Origin: Doryteuthis pealeii
Taxonomy: Eukaryota; Mollusca; Cephalopoda; Myopsida; Loliginidae
Assembly (NCBI GenBank): GCA_023376005.1
Contig: CM042152.1
Span: forward strand, 73,384,815-73,448,814
Direction of reading: 5' to 3'
DNA: 64,000 bases
The position numbers were made by a program, and so were the translations under genes. The notes beneath the pieces are model-generated. The model searched no databases and had not been told where the DNA came from. It saw only the letters and a list, made by a program, of their open reading frames with translations. This document shows positions 20,691 to 37,901 of the stretch, piece by piece; within the stretch, counting starts at the first letter, position 1; each line of letters starts with the position of its first letter.

Positions 20691-21299
20691 AAGTTTAGCT
20701 ATATTAAGCTATTTGATAATTTTTTTTCAATAAATCGTTTGTATGCTATTGTGTCGGATCCATACGAAGATCGACAGTGGCAAATGATAACGTGAAATAA
20801 AGGTAAATAAGTTAAAGCGGATGGTGTTGTAATTCAAAGAATTTTGGAAACTGGAAAATTAAATATTTGTATTCAGCGAAATAAATTTTTTGTGTTGTGC
20901 AAATGGCGTTACATTAGAAAACTTCGGTCGTTACGATTTCAAAATTAGAAAATTCATACATAAACACTAGTACGGCAACCAATTTGACCCTGTGAAATTT
21001 ACACCCCCGACCTATATTTAACACAATGAAACTTACAGAAAATTTAATATTTCCTTGAAAAGTTTTTTTCCATTCCAAAGAAAAAAAAAATAAACTGAGG
21101 ATTTTTAAAAAAAATTTCAGCATACGGAAATAAATGAAATTATGATTGAAAAACAAGGTTTTCATTTTTGCACTGTTAAATCAACTGAAATTTAACGTAG
21201 CTAACGTTGTCAATTATACATAGTCACAGTTTTAATTCAATTAATTTATGTTGAAGTGAAGAAAAACTTGTTTAAGGTACAAGTAGAATTTTTTTTCAC
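20691..21299. other. Inner spacer of left arm
   Basis: AT-rich, no gene. It pairs as the reverse complement of 21350-21966. Confidence 0.6.
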
Positions 21300-21350
21300 G
21301 TCCCAATTTTTCAATAATATTCCCTTTTCCTTTGAATTGTCTTACACGGT
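21300..21350. other. Centre of the giant inverted repeat
   Basis: About 45-50 bp of unpaired spacer. Sums of mirrored coordinates (for example the starts of H3 12248+30402 and H2A 15931+26721) are all close to 42650, which places the axis at about 21325. Confidence 0.85.
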
Positions 21351-21966
21351 AAAAAAAATCTACTTTGCCTTTAAACAAGTTTTTTTGCTCCTTTCAACAT
21401 TAAATTAATGAATTAAAACTGTGACTATGTATAATTGACAACGTTAGCTACGTAAATTTTTCAGTTGATTTAAACAGGCAAAAATGAAAACCTTGTTTTT
21501 CATATCATAATTTTCATTATTTCCGTTATGCTGAAATTTTTTTTAAAAATCCTCAGTTTATTTTTTTTTTCTTGGAATGGAAAAAAAACTTTTTCAAGGA
21601 ATATTAAATTTTCTGTAAGTTTGCATTGTGTTAAAATAATAGGTCGGGGGGTAAATTTCACAGGGGTCAAAATTGGTGTACTAGTGTTTATGTATGAATT
21701 TTTCTAATTTTGAAAATCGTAACGCACCGAAGTTTTCTAATGTAACCGCCATTTTGCACAACACAAAAATTTTATTTCGCTGAATACAAATATTTTAATT
21801 TTCAGTTTCCAAAATTCTTTGAATTACAACACCATCCGCTTTAACTTATACCTTTATTTCACGTTATCATTTGCCACTGTCGAATCTTCGTATGGATCCG
21901 ACACAATAGCATACAAACGATTTATTGAAAAAAATTATCAAATAGCTTAATATAGCTAAACTTGAA

Positions 21967-22110
21967 AATCGGGTCGGAAAATTAGGGTGACCCAGAAAAA
22001 ATAGAACTCACAAATTTTGTAATAAAACTGTTAATTTTAACTAGGGGGTAGTTTAATGGGAAAGTAAATAATTTGGGTTGTTTCTTTCTGGGTCAGCCTA
22101 ATTTTCCGAC
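21967..22110. mobile_element. MITE-like element, right-arm copy
   Basis: Mirror of the element at 20542-20690 with the same inverted GTCGGAAAATTAGG-type ends. Confidence 0.65.
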
Positions 22111-22334
22111 GCAATTTGAAAGTTTTGCTCTTAATATAATGTAAACAATATTCCGCCTTACTCTTTTTAATAAATATCACTTAAGAAGAAAATGCAATTT
22201 TTCTATTTCTTTTAATTCTAAAATAAATAAAATAAATATAACACTAAAAAGTAAAAAAAAAAACTATTGTATAGCAATGACAAGATAAAAATGCAAATAC
22301 ATGAAGTTGGAAGATGACTTTTCGAAATTTTAGG

Positions 22335-22349
22335 GGCCCTTAAAGGGCC
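22335..22349 (-). terminator. Histone mRNA 3' stem-loop (inner H3, right), one base short
   Basis: Minus-strand GGCCCTTTAAGGGCC: one T of the loop is missing relative to the other four H3/H4-type loops. Probably an indel like those in the adjacent gene. Confidence 0.85.
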
Positions 22350-22382
22350 GTTTGGAATCTTTAAAAATGAAAAGAATAAAAC

Positions 22383-22787
22383 TTAGCTCTCTCGCCACGG
22401 ATACGACCGGGCCAATTGATGTCTTTGGCATAATGGTGACACGTTTGGCGTGGATGGCACACAAGTTGGTATCTTCCAAAAAGACCACCAAATAAGCCTC
22501 ACTAGCCTCCTGAAAGCCATCACAGCAGAACTCTGGAAACGGAGATCGGTCTTGAAGTCTTGGGCGATTCACAACAACCGCTGGGAATGGAAGCTTCCTG
22601 ATGAGAAGCTCGGTAGATTTTTTGGTAACGTCTGATCTCACGGAGAGCGACGTACCGGGCTGTAACGATGGGGTTTTTTTCACTCACCAGTAGCTGGGGC
22701 GCTTTACGAGCGGCCTTTGTGGCCATTGTTTTACGGGGAGCTTTTCCTCCGGTGGATTTACGGGCGGTCTGCTTAGTAATACAGCAT
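22383..22787 (-). pseudogene. H3: Histone H3, inner right copy, broken
   Basis: 405 bp instead of 411. The second and third codons are scrambled (ATGCTGTATTACTAAG where the family has ATGGCTCGTACTAAG) and there are several 1-bp changes. Divergent with H4 at 23043. Damage is again heavy near the axis. Confidence 0.85.
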
Positions 22788-23042
22788 TTTCTGATATCGT
22801 CCAAAAGATGAATGATTAACCGGGCACAACACTGGGTTTTATACTAGCTGCTACTGCTGTTGGGTTGTGTAAATCCGCGCATTCTACACATTAAACCATA
22901 TTCGTTTTTCATTGGACAATAAATGCTACTTATATCCACGTGGTATGCTTTCAGTACGTCCGCACAAGCTATTATCTGATTGTGTATTTATACTGATTTT
23001 GTTGGGCACTTGACAATTCATTCATTTTTTTGATTAATCAAC
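22788..23042. promoter_or_regulatory. Divergent H3/H4 promoter, right arm
   Basis: Mirror of 19617-19865. The H3-side TATA on the minus strand lies about 22839-22845, and the CCAAT-type box about 22912-22916. Confidence 0.7.
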
Positions 23043-23350
<308 letters not shown>

Positions 23351-23392
23351 AATATTTCCTTCAACTATTGATATTTTTTTATTTCACCCAAC

Positions 23393-23408
23393 GGCCCTTT
23401 TAAGGGCC
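23393..23408 (+). terminator. Histone mRNA 3' stem-loop (H4, right)
   Basis: GGCCCTTTTAAGGGCC, 42 nt past the H4 stop. Confidence 0.93.
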
Positions 23409-26295
23409 ACTCATTTTATTCGATTCGTCTTTCTCAACCAACTTACGATATGTTTTGTCAATATAATATTTTATGATCATACTTCGAACTCTTTACTGTC
23501 CATTACATAATTAAAGCAAGAGTTGTGTATTTACATTTAATGTCTATAGGTAAAGCACAATTACGATAAATAGCGATAAATGATTTTACCATTCTATAAC
23601 TATTGAATATTTTATCTTATGTTTTGTGCTCTGTGTATAACTATGATAATATATAAATGAGGTTACGTTATATTGAACCTCCAGTTTTTTTTACTAGTGT
23701 ATTTTCAGGTAATACAAAGTTTAAAACTGGATTTTTATCAGGAATATCTTCATTAATGAAATTACAGTCACATTTAAAAAAATGATATATGATTGCAAAA
23801 TCAACTTCGTCTAATCGTAGATTTAAAAATAACTACACCTAGTGTCTTGCTAAGTAATACATTTCCTGTCACATGAGAATTAAAAACAACAAACTTTTGA
23901 AACGTGTAAATAAGGAAAATATGAACAAATGTTTATATCAAAATGTATTAACTTGTATTCATAATTATCATGACTTGTCCACGTGGCCGTACTTTTATTT
24001 GTCAACATGGCCATAGACATTACCAAAATCGGTCCTTTTCATTTTAAAAACGAATTATATTAATCGATTATTTAAGGTCAAATTTTTGTCGAAGTCGAAG
24101 AGTAGTAACATAATGAGCATCACTAAAAGAAAAATTACATATTACAAACATTGATTGTTTTTTTACTTTTTTTAGTTAAAATAAAAAAGAATATCTAAAT
24201 ATTTTTATCTTTTATTATTTGTAATTGTCGAAGATAAAATAAATCAACAAGACAAACACAAATTTTTTAAAATCTGAATTTTAAATATTCCTTTTTATTT
24301 CAACGCCTTAAGCGCTGGTTCACCGCTTCAGCTAGGGACTTCATTCGTAGTGCGGATTGTTTTTTAGCTGACACCGCTTAGCGTTTTTTTAATGCAGGAA
24401 ACCAGGACGCATTTCTGCGAAGAGCTCCCAAAATTCAACTGGTTTAAAATCCAAGATTAAAACCTTTGGGTACATATGGTGACTTGCTGTCACTTGATTT
24501 TCAAAACGAGAAACATTAAAAACTTAAAATTACTAGATACCACCAATTTTTTTGCATAAAGGACAAAGGTTAATTTTATCTTGAAATTTTTTTTGTCCAT
24601 TCGAAAGAACCATTAAACAAAATCCTGATGATTTAAAAGAAATTTTCAGCTTACGGAAATAATGAAAATTATGAACAAAAAACCATGTTTACATTTTTGC
24701 ACTGTTAAATCAATTGAATTTAACGTATCCAAAAACACTTATGACTACCGGCTTTTTTTAAAAGTGATACGATAGCTTTTTAGTAAAAGAATCATAAATA
24801 CAGAATTTTGCTAAAAATATCAATAAAGAAATTGACTGTTGTAAAAAACGGACTGTTTTACTTATTTTTCAAGATAACGTTGAGTAATTTTCCTGCAATC
24901 GGATAATTTGATCTTTGAATTAAAACTGTTTTTATTGTAACAACTCTTTATGACCGTTATTTCTTTTTTGCGAGACTTTTTTTAAAGTTAAAAAAATATT
25001 TACGTTTCTTCCTTTAATATGGCTTAAACTGATCACGTGATCTATTTTGGCGGTACTAAAAAATTACAATAGTTTGTAGGAAGGATAATAATTCTAGCTA
25101 TCTCTATCGTATTTTAACTAATTTAAAATTCATTAACTTTCCTGTGAGAAAAAATGGTTTCATTTTGTACATAACTCCGCATCAAATTTACAATACGACA
25201 GTGGTGTTGGCTATTAAAGACTTGCTGTCACTTGTTCTTCAATGAGAACCATCGGAAAAAAATTCTGAATTCCAAAAGATAATTCTCGCAGTTTTAAATG
25301 ATTATTAAGTTCAAGTTTAGTGTAAAAAAAAAGCATATGGTAACGTGCAAAACCGAAGCTTAGAAAGTTTAGTTTTAATAAGAAAATCTGAATTTCGGTG
25401 TCTTATCAAAAATCTGATTTTAATTCAACGTGTAAGAAAATGTTAACTTTTGTTTTTAAATTGAAACGAAACAATATGTAAGTAAACTTTAATATTTACT
25501 TTGCCATAATAAATATCATGAATAAAACATCATTGGCAGCTCATAAATTCACGTATAGAGTAAAGTTCATTAAAAATATTTTGGTAAAAAATAACAATTT
25601 CCTCGTATATTCCTACCATAAACTGAACCCTCATTTTATGTCCGTGGTTTTGCAATAAATGAATTTTTACAAATACTAAATATATTTTATTTATTTATTC
25701 TAATATCCACTTCAATGTGTATATTCTAAAAGTTTTTCTTTTGTGAGAATGGTTAGTTTAAAGTGGGGACTGAAGTGTAAAACGTAACCCCACTTTAAAA
25801 CTAACCATTCTCACAAAATAAAAACTTTTAGAATATACACATTGAAGTGAATATTAAAATAAATAAATATATTTAGTATTGTAAAATAACGGGTGCAAGA
25901 AAAATAAAACATTTATTGCGAAAACACGGACATAAAATGAGGGTTCAGTTTATTTTATGGTAGGAATATACGAGGAAATTCTTTTTTACCAACATTTTAA
26001 GTTTCTAAATTTATTACGCCAAGAAATTCACTTAAAAGGATAAAAATAAGTGATGTTCGTCAAACTTTTACGCTTCTTTATTGATGCTAAACTTAGTAGT
26101 TTATCCCATATTTTCAATGTTTCTTAAAACTTTTCCAATCAGTAGTGACAATTATTTCAACATAAATTTATTTAAAAAATTAAAGTTCGCAAGAAATGAG
26201 ACGATAAAATTAACTTCATGCAGTTGATGAAAATAAAAATGTAAAATCGCACATCATTAGTTTAGTAAATTTGGACATTTCATTAAAATGTAGGT
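23409..26295. other. H4-H2A spacer, right arm
   Basis: AT-rich mirror of 16358-19251. No gene. Contains the fold-back at 25578-25990. Confidence 0.6.
25578..25990. repeat. Fold-back element nested in the spacer, right arm
   Basis: Mirror of 16662-17072: two arms of about 190-200 bp around a short loop near 25780, with TTGGTAAAAA outer ends. Confidence 0.8.
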
Positions 26296-26311
26296 GGTCC
26301 TGAAAAGGACC
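26296..26311 (-). terminator. Histone mRNA 3' stem-loop (H2A, right)
   Basis: Minus-strand GGTCCTTTTCAGGACC, 33 nt past the H2A stop. Confidence 0.92.
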
Positions 26312-26344
26312 GTTTATTGATAGAAAACTGAAGTAAAAATAAAT

Positions 26345-26721
26345 TTACTTGGCGGCTTTCTGGGTCTTTTTGGGCAAAGAACAGCCTGGATGTTGGGGAG
26401 GACACCACCCTGGGCAATGGTCACTCCGGACAACAATTTGTTCAATTCTTCGTCATTACGGATGGCCAATTGCAAGTGACGGGGGATGATTCTAGATTTC
26501 TTGTTGTCTCTGGCAGCATTTCCTGCCAATTCAAGAACCTCAGCGGCCAAATATTCCATTACGGCAGCCATGTAGACGGGAGCACCAGCACCAACTCGTT
26601 GGGCATAGTTGCCTTTACGGAGAAGACGATGGATACGACCAACTGGGAACTGAAGTCCAGCACGGGATGAACGAGTCTTGCTCTTTCCCTTAACTTTTCC
26701 TCCTTTGCCACGTCCAGACAT
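26345..26721 (-). pseudogene. H2A: Histone H2A, right copy, frameshift at the C-terminus
   Basis: The frame is open from [15 protein letters not shown] through NIQAVL, with the acidic-patch region NDEELNKLL present. One A is then missing near 26376, so the last ten or so residues ([11 protein letters not shown] in the other copy) are misread and the frame overruns the stop. The left copy is good here and bad elsewhere, so together they define a normal 125-residue H2A. Confidence 0.9.
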
Positions 26722-27358
<637 letters not shown>

Positions 27359-27392
27359 ATTATCTTTAAAAGATAATCATCAATTTAAAAAC

Positions 27393-27408
27393 GGCCCTTT
27401 TCAGGGCC
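27393..27408 (+). terminator. Histone mRNA 3' stem-loop (H2B, right)
   Basis: GGCCCTTTTCAGGGCC. Confidence 0.93.
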
Positions 27409-30417
<3,009 letters not shown>

Positions 30418-31232
30418 TCAAAAAATGATGAATAAATATTTGAAGTGAGCACACTCGTGCACTCACTCCAAACAAATTTTTTATTTATTTAAAATGAATT
30501 ACATCGAGTGTGAACACGACTCGGCATATAGCCGGAAGTTTGGTTTTGGGGGGTGATAAAACTGGTCATACAACTACACTGATCTATCTAGCTAGGTTCA
30601 ATCGCCGACCGATTCATTCAAAAATAAAATAAAATTCTTGCATTCTCTCCTTACGCAGCTCTCTTCCACCAAAATACCTCATTCACTCTATGCATCTAAC
30701 CTATTTTAAAAATTCGTCCCCATATTCGTTTGGATGATTTGGCGATGGAGGGGGTGGGAAAAAATAAAAACAGAAAAACCCAAGAAACTGAAAATATATG
30801 TAAACGGAAAACAAAATTTGTGGGTCATTTTGGTTACCCCCTTTCCCTTAGCTAGTATATTAGCCTGCCGACTGTCTTCCGTACTTTGTTTGAAAGCAAG
30901 CCGGTCAGTGCTCTAATACGGGAGTGGGTGTCCTTAGTGGGTTGTCGGTATAAAAAAATTTGGGGTTCTGTAGGCCGGATGGGTTGGGTTGCTAAAAAAT
31001 TTGACTTTCCAGGAAAAAACCTTAGAGTGACACGGGGGGTTTTTAAAAAAAACTTGGGATTGGGGTCCTGGATCTGTCCTACGAGAAAAAACTGGGGTTG
31101 ATGATCATTCAGCCTCCTAACTAAAAGGATCTATGGTGTATGCAGTTTTTACTTTTCTTGTTTTTATCTTTTGTTTATTTTAAAGACTTTGTTTGTCTAT
31201 CTAAGGGATGGGGTCCCGAGACGGGATCCCCG

Positions 31233-34200
31233 TCAGTGCTGGCCATGATGGGCAGGCAACAATGTTTCAACTCCTGCCCCCGTTCTCACACACAAGCTTG
31301 CGGCATTTATCCACCTTTCGTTGAATGTCATGGTGTCGAGCATCCTCCTATCGCACCTAATCTTTATTTTAAGCTGATGCTTGAAATAACAGATCAGATC
31401 CTGACAGGAGAATTCCCCGTCCTCATGCAATCCCTTGTTTCGCGTCGACCATATCACCATTCTAGCTACGGCTAGTATAGCGAAAAACACCTTTCGTTTT
31501 TCTCCGGCGAACGGCGGACTGACGTTATCCACGACGTAACCCACGTCGAGCGGCACCCACTGATTGGGTGCGATACGGGCCGTAACCTCGTTCACGTACT
31601 CCCAAAACGAACGAACCCCGACACAGTGGTAGAAGGCGTGCTCAGCCGTTTCTTCTAAGCCACTGTCGCAACGGGTGCATGATGGAAAATCTGCGGCGTT
31701 TGCTTTGTATTGCACGCTTGCGAGCGGCAACGCATTCCGAGCGAGTCGCCAGGTGAGGGAGAACTCGGAGTTGTTCATGAACCCAGCACCTGGCGCCCAA
31801 TTCCACTGCGAGCGGACCTCCTCCAACGACGAGCCGTGCCGTTCCACGAGCGGATCAGAGGCGGACCCCTCCACTATTGCCCGATACAGTGCCCTTCGAG
31901 GCCATGAGGCGTCACTAGACTCAGGTAGTCTTCGAAGGGCGTCACGACACTCAACTAGAAACCGCTCGTTCCGTCGAATTTTACGGGGCCGCAGCTTCAA
32001 GTCCGGGAAGGTGACCCGGATTCGCAACGACCAAGCGGTTTCGGTGTGTAACGATCGATTCAGAAATGCCAACCTCTCAGCGTCTCGATGAGCCGCCAAG
32101 TTGGGCATCCCCAAACCTCCATTACAAGGCCGCTGGAAACAAACCTCCCTGCGTACCATTGGCCGGCGCCCTCTCCACAAAAAGCGGAAAAGGGCCCGTT
32201 CTATCGCCAATAACCGAGCCGCAGGAAGAGGAAGTACAGATAACCGGTAAAGGACCAGGGGAAAGATGTACGTAGCACAAACCTCCGCCCTGCCCTTTAA
32301 GGACAACCTCCTTGGAAACCATTTTCGGATCCGAGCTTCCACCTTTGTCTGTACTTCCGACCAATTTTTATCGATCTGGAGATCCGGCCCGAACCACACG
32401 CCCAGGATTTTAACGGGACCGTCACTCCAGCGGAAGGGACCGGGCAGGGTATCGGATCCTGCCCAGGCACCCAACCGCAGCCCTTCGCTCTTATCTAAAT
32501 TGATCTTTGCTCCAGTGATTCGTTCGTACCTTGTAAGCGCCTGCTTCACCGCTTCTATGTCCGAAACGCATGACACGAACACGGTGATCATCGGCGTACG
32601 CGGATACTTTGGCTTTCACGCAGCCAGCAACAGTAATTCCGCGCAGGACCGGACATGCCTCCCCATCTCTAAGCCTACGGAGTAAGGGCTCCAAAGCGAG
32701 GACATAGAGAAGAGGAGACAGGGGGCAACCCTGTCGCACAGAACGCTCAATCGGAAAGACAGCCGAGCGCTTCCCATTAACTTGTACCACAGCCGTAGGG
32801 GATTGGTACAGCATCTTTATCCATTTGCGGAACTCCGGTTTGAATCCGGCGGTCTCCAAAACAGCTCCAGGAACCGGTGGTCCACCCTGTCGAATGCCTT
32901 GGACTGATCTAAATTGATCAGCGCGGCACATTTGTCGTCTTTTATTCCCTCTAGGATCATGCGAACCAGATGCAAATTGTTTTGGATCGATCTTCCTTTC
33001 ACAGCGTAGTTCTGTTCCAGTCCGATCAGATCACCGATAACATTCCGCAAACGGTTCGCTAAGACCCGGGCCAAAATCTTTAACTCTGTGTTTAGCAGAG
33101 TTATGGGCCTGTAATCATCTAAGCCCTCCCAAACATTCCTGCCACCTTTCTTCAGCAATGTGATCACACCCTTGGTAATACGCTTTGGGATTGCTCCCAA
33201 AGCAAACCAATTGTTGAACACATCCGTCAGAATAGGGACAAAAATGTGCGACAACCTCAAGTACAATTCGTAGGGTAAACCGTCCAGTCCCGGAGCTTTG
33301 TTGAGGCCGACCTGCTTCAACGCATTACGGACTTCAGAGTCTGTAATCCTCCCCTCACAACCAGCCGCTTTCGCCTCCCTAAGGTGGGGAAAGTCGGCTA
33401 AATAGTTGTGGAACCTCTGCACCGGGAGGTTCGGCAACCTGGTAAATCGTTCCTGGAAATGCCCTCGGAAGGCTTCCCGCATCTTACGACCTGCACGAAG
33501 GCTGTGCCCGTCCGGGGTTACAACCTTGTCAATGTATCGTTCCGGAAACCTTCTGAACTCTTCCTGACGCAATCCTGCGTCCAATTTCACGGCCTCGTTG
33601 GACACTCTATTTAGCCTAGATCTAACTACACAACCCTGATAGCGTTCGCTAGCCTCACGCTCAAGGTCCCCTCTAGCTAGGTCTAAGGCTAGGGGATCCC
33701 CCCATCCACCGCCCGGGAAATTCTATCTTCTATGGCTTCACTTTCGCTGCCTTATCTAGGGCAAGCCGTTGGCAATATTTGATAGTGAAGTCCCTAATCC
33801 TAAACTTAAGGTCAGCCCACCATCTATTCCCAATAACCGCCCCCACTAACGCCCGCTTAATAAGTAAAACCAGCCTCTCACGGTAGTCACGTACCCCCAG
33901 CACTGAGGTATTTAACTTCCAGTAAGAGACCAGCCTAGGCCTATCGCTTAAGCGAAGAGTGACAGTAAGCAATTTATGGTCACTCTTCGCATATAAGTGG
34001 AACACAGGACAATCTAGAAAGTCAACATCGGCTCTTCTAACTAACACTCTGTCCAAATAGGTTTTAACTGGAGCAGAGGGCGAGCTATTCGTCCATGTCC
34101 ACATCTCCCGCCCTGGGTGTGTTTCACGATACCTGTCGACCAGATCGAACTCGGCCATTAGATCGCGCAGGCTGCTCTCACACCACGCCGACCCACTAGC

Positions 34201-34668
34201 TCCCCGTCCCGTCCGGTCTAACTTGGGATCAAGGATCGCATTCCAATCTCCCATTAAAACTGTCCGGCCCGAATACGTCATGTACGACCCAAGCTGCCGA
34301 AAAAAGGATTTCCTCTCAGAGGCGATATTGGGCGCATAAACTGCGAGCACTCGGAACTTGTAACTTGATACGGCAATATCGGCCACAATCAGCCTACCAC
34401 CAGCGCCAGCATAAACAACGTCAGTCACCGCCCCCAGACTGCTTTTTACTAGCAGTGACACACCCCGACTGCTTGAATCACCGAATGCTGAATAGACCTC
34501 ATAAAAATGATTACCACCCAGCACCCGGCCATCCACGCTTGAAACAAAGTGTGTCTTCTGCACCGCGGCGACATCTACGCCAAGAGACTTGAGTTCTTCT
34601 CTCAAACGACTAGCGTTTGAAGGGTCCCTCAAGCCCCTACCATTTATACTAGCAAGAAGAAGAGACAT
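31233..34668 (-). pseudogene. LINE unit 1 ORF2 (APE plus RT), broken
   Basis: Same layout as the left ORF2. Catalytic Glu38 of the endonuclease is Lys here (VQKTH). Frames break near 33735 (one C lost), near 32865 (one base lost) and at the YADD active site near 32587 (two bases lost), so the protein falls into three pieces: 34668-33730, 33605-32817 and 32591-31233. Confidence 0.88.
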
Positions 34669-34679
34669 TGTCGCTTACC

Positions 34680-36938
34680 TTAATCAGTGTCCACCACTGG
34701 CAGGAAATCCTCTCGGGTAAGGACGCCGACGGTTTGTCCAAGATTCCCGGCACCCAATTCTTTGGTAACGGTATCTGTTCTGGCAATACCTCCGACATCC
34801 TGGGGATACTTTATTTTTAGTGCCCTGTAAAAAGAAGGGTGCATGAAAACGGGGACCCTCCCCTTGCATTTAGGTTTCATACTTGTACAATAGGGATGCA
34901 CCCTGTTAACCAACTTAACGCCCGGGAAGGCCTTTTCGGCTGCGTCTATGGTTCGCCATATCCCCAGTGCATGGCCACTGGCCTCCCGAACAAAAGTGGT
35001 AACCAGGGGTGCATCCCTGAAATTTAAGGGATTATTTGTTGATTTCCCATCCACGGAGTCTAACTGCAGGAGTGGGGCCCACGCTCTTTTTTGTTGTACA
35101 GTCAGGTACTTTTCAACCTGTTCGGGCTCCACCATGCATAAGTTCTCAGGAAAAAGGTCTCTTTTTCGGTTCCGTGGATGGGTCTGACTGTCCGGCGAAC
35201 TTGATTTCGCCGGTGAAATAGATTTTTCTCTTTTTTCTTTTTCTTTTTGAGGGGGAGTGGATTCGGGGTTTTGTGTGTGCGAATCAGTGGGCTGGGATGA
35301 AGGTGTAGGGGACTGGGTAGGTATGTTATTTTTAAGTGTTGTGTTTGTAGTGGACTCTTCCACTGTGTTGGTGTTAGGGTCTACGGTCTGGGATTTTTTC
35401 TTTTTTCGGCTGACCGCCATTTTACGGTCAGCCGTCTCCCCCTCAGCACAAATTCTTCTTTTAACTCCAGCATCCATTAACTCCATTGGTATAACCACCA
35501 CTGGAGCAGGCTTGCTGGGGTTCTTAAATGGGGTAACCTTTGGAGAAGGTTTTGGTGTTGTTTTCTTGACGGGGGAGGCAGTAATGGTTGCAGCGTAGGA
35601 TTCCCTCCTCCCCTTCCTCTTCACTTCATTCCAGTCGTCTCCCACTCTCTCTGTGTTGAGGTTAGTAGTAGTAGATTTTCCTCTGCCTGCCTTCCAGGTG
35701 TTGTTGTTGCTGACGCCGCCGCTCCTGCTGCTGCTATTGCTGACGTCATGGTGGCTCGCTTGGCAAGTAGCCTTTTAGGACAGTTTTTAGCAGTATGGCC
35801 TTGCATTCGACAGTCCCAGCAATGGGGCCTGCGCCCCTCGACGACGACTGTAATGGTTTGGTCGTTAACCGAGTACTGGTCTGGGATACTGTCAAATCCG
35901 TCTTTTCTTAGGTTCATTATGAAGGTGGACTCGCCCACCCGCACCCCTCTGTTTAGCGTGGTATTGCTGGCTTTCACCTCTCCGTAGCTACTCAGTATCG
36001 CCATTAGTTGTTCTTCCGATACAGCTGCGGGGACGTTATGTAGGGTTACGCGAGTCCGCCTTCTGCCTTTGTACTCTGGCTGCAGTTTAACCTCCTTGTA
36101 GAAAAGGCTTTTAGTTGCAGCCTCACTGCTTCGGCCTCGCTTGGGAAGAGGACATCCCACGTGGCAAACCTCCTTCTGCTTATATGCTCGGCAGGAATTT
36201 TGTTTGCCAGCAGAATGTCTAACATTCTTTCCTTCGTGAGGCCGATTCTTCTTGAGACCGCCTCCGTGCTTATGAACGAAAGAATCCTCGGCTCCAAATT
36301 TCAACTGCCTCGGGGAGGGGCTTAATGACGTTCCCCTCCAGCAGGTTTTTGTATTTTTTGGTCCAGTTGGACCTGTGGAGCTCTGGATTCTGTTCTTTGA
36401 ATATTTTTTCTTGAGACGGTCTCCAGCTTGTCTTTTTGGCCGGTCTGGGGCCTTTGTTGGTGCTTCTTGGGGCTTTCCTTTGGGAAGTGGCTCTTTTAGA
36501 GCTTTTGGGAGGGCTGGCCACTCCGTGGTGCCTTTTGAGGTACCAGGCATTGCTGGTGGAGGCACCAGGGGCTTTTTCCCCTCTTACGCTTTTTTCCCTT
36601 CGGGGTAGCCGCATTCTCCGGAGTCACCACCCGGTGTGGGCTGGCATTTGTACCCTTTTTCGGAGTCTCCTTGTCATTATTGGTTTGTTCGGGGGTGGCC
36701 TCGTTCACCACGGGTCCTTCGTTTCGTTTTGGTTTTGAACGGGGTTCGCCCCTTCGGGGTTAGTTATAATCCGGCTGGTTCGGTTTTTTGGTTCCTTTTC
36801 TGGAGTGGGTTCCGTTTGAACAGTTTCGCTGTTCTACGCTGGTTGAGAAATGTCGAAGTCTTTAAATAGGCTTCGGCTGTGTCGTCTCCCAGCTTGTCAA
36901 TGTCGAAACCGTCCGCAAAGGGGTCGTCAAAAATCCAT
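34680..36938 (-). pseudogene. LINE unit 1 ORF1, broken
   Basis: The C-terminal 321 residues are open (35645-34680). The middle (36565-35621) holds the RRM-like block and the CWDCRMQGHTAKNC zinc knuckle but shifts frame several times. The segment matching 6114-6627 is A-rich, giving Lys/Arg-rich protein, as expected of an RNA-binding ORF1. Two bases of the start region are missing (near 36934). Confidence 0.82.
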
Positions 36939-37901
36939 TATTTATGGATATGTAGAATAAAATGCCCAACAGGGCAACAAAAAGAAAAACCCCCAAAGGG
37001 GGGTGTTAAAATAAAATATTCAGTTGCTTACTGTTAAAGGGACGTGCTTGTCAAAAGAATAGAAAGAAAGAAAACTGAGAAAAAAGACTGCTACTAAGCA
37101 GGAGGTATATTTGAAGTGAGCACACTCGTGCACTCATTCCAAATAAACTTTTATTTATTTAAAATGAAGTACATCGAGTGTGAACACGACTCGGCATATA
37201 GCCGGAAGTTTGGTTTTGGGGGTGGGTTATAAAACTGGTCATACAACTACACTGATCTATCTAGCTAGGTTCAATCGCCGACCGATTCATTCAAAAATAA
37301 AATAAAATTCTTGCATTCTCTCCTTACGCAGCTCTCTTCCACCAAAATACCTCATTCACTCTATGCATCTAACCTACTTAAAAATTGTCCCCATATTCGT
37401 TTGGATGATTTGGCGATGGAGGGGGTGGGAAAAATAAAAACAGAAAAACCCAAGAAACTGAAAATACATGTAAACAGAAAACAAAATTTGTGGGTCATTT
37501 TGGTTACCCCCTTTCCCTTAGCTAGTATATTAGCCTGCCGACTGTCTTCCGTACTTTGTTTGAAAGCAAGCCGGTCAGTGCTCTAATACGGGAGTGGGTG
37601 TCCTTAGTGGGTTGTCGGTATAAAAAATTTGGGGTTCTGTAGGCCGGACGGGTTGGGTTGCTAAAAAATTTGACTTTCCAGGAAAAAACCTTAGAGTGAC
37701 ACGGGGGGTTTTATAAAAAACTTGGGATTGGGGTCCTGGATCTGTCCTACGAGAAAAAACTGGGGTTGATGATCATTCAGCCTCCTAACTAAAAGGATCT
37801 ATGGTGTATGCAGTTTTTACTTTTCTTTGTTTTTATCTTTTGTTTATTTTAAAGACTTTGTTTGTCTATCTAAGGGATGGGGTCCCGAGACGGGATCCCC
37901 G

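Larger units (their letters stand above)
30437..37106 (-). mobile_element. LINE unit 1 (right arm), 5'-truncated
   Basis: Same element as at 5398-12210. The 3' end (hairpin at 30445-30466) abuts the outer right H3 leader. The 5' end stops at about 37106, some 110 bp short of the 5' end seen in units 2 and 3, and joins the 3' end of unit 2. Lacks the A-to-G cluster of the left copy. Confidence 0.9.

Noticed and set aside
31675..32685. Plus-strand open frames of 65-140 codons opposite LINE ORF2
   Set aside because: Shadow frames of the minus-strand ORF2; their sequence is explained by ORF2 and mirrored opposite the left copy.
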